Part shown: positions 32,360-32,426 of the stretch, in pieces
Numbering within the stretch: the first letter of the stretch is position 1
Layout: the number at the start of each line of letters is the position of its first letter
Origin: Ruminococcus sp.
Lineage (GTDB): Bacteria > Bacillota > Clostridia > Oscillospirales > Ruminococcaceae
DNA: 32,426 nucleotides
Assembly (NCBI GenBank): GCA_023665505.1
Contig: JAMPDU010000018.1
Coordinates: 1-32,426 of the forward strand
Direction: 5' to 3'
The notes under the pieces: model-generated
What the model saw: the letters and a program-made list of their open reading frames with translations, nothing else
Told to the model about the DNA's origin: nothing
The model's database searches: none
Made by a program: the position numbers and the translations under genes

Positions 32360-32402
32360 CATATGTGTTGTTTTTGTGCATTTTGCACAAACAGCACATA
32401 TG
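32360..32402 (+). terminator. Long hairpin after the SpoVG gene, probable terminator
   Basis: CATATGTG (32360-32367) pairs with CACATATG (32395-32402), and the inner TGTTTTTGTGCA pairs with TGCACAAACA around a TTT loop with a small bulge. It lies 23 nt after the stop codon. No T-run follows directly, so a terminator role is likely but not certain. Confidence 0.5.
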
Positions 32403-32426
32403 TGCAATTCGATACCCTATTTTTCC

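Overview
The window is AT-rich with strong Shine-Dalgarno sequences, frequent TTG/GTG starts, a SpoVG-family gene, WYL and XRE regulators and a fluoride riboswitch. This points to a low-GC Firmicute of class Clostridia, probably a Ruminococcus/Oscillospiraceae relative; the lineage is inferred from gene content, with no rRNA or marker gene to confirm it. No tRNA, rRNA, CRISPR array or intact insertion sequence was seen.

Left edge (1-1860): accessory-DNA debris. It holds the tail of an unknown gene, a broken ClpP-like gene ending in an intrinsic terminator, and a DUF234-type ATPase gene reduced to its first 26 codons and a frameshifted C-terminus, with a small intact immunity-like gene between the pieces. 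The dead ATPase keeps a consensus promoter with a perfect inverted repeat around its -10 box.

1860-4506 (minus): a WYL regulator with a coupled 68-aa gene, and a three-gene operon (HIRAN protein, a 206-aa protein, a 101-aa protein).

4687-10049 (minus): the most novel-looking block. One compact operon encodes a lipoprotein-like polymorphic toxin with a C-terminal HNH/endonuclease VII-like domain, a DUF6985-type immunity protein, a second lipoprotein, two FtsX/MacB-like permease subunits and an ABC ATPase. A 39-bp promoter-region repeat links it to the HIRAN operon.

10493-22753: a defence island. McrB-McrC (type IV restriction) reads rightward and meets a leftward six-gene cluster of NTP pyrophosphohydrolase-like protein, nuclease-helicase fusion, and JetA-JetB-JetC-JetD (Wadjet anti-plasmid system). 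An XRE gene diverges from this cluster.

23773-30147: more chromosomal in character and visibly richer in G+C over most of its length. It holds an AlkZ-related protein, a gene broken at a 14-A tract, an AraC regulator divergent from a sugar operon (TIM-barrel isomerase, Gfo/Idh/MocA oxidoreductase, DMT-type transporter), and a cation/proton antiporter behind a fluoride riboswitch with its own terminator.

30240-32426: a second accessory segment with hairpins, a perfect GC-rich palindrome, two tandem paralogues of unknown function, three very short ORFs with ribosome-binding sites, two near-consensus DnaA boxes and a SpoVG-family gene. It looks like the edge of an integrative element or integrated plasmid (inference).
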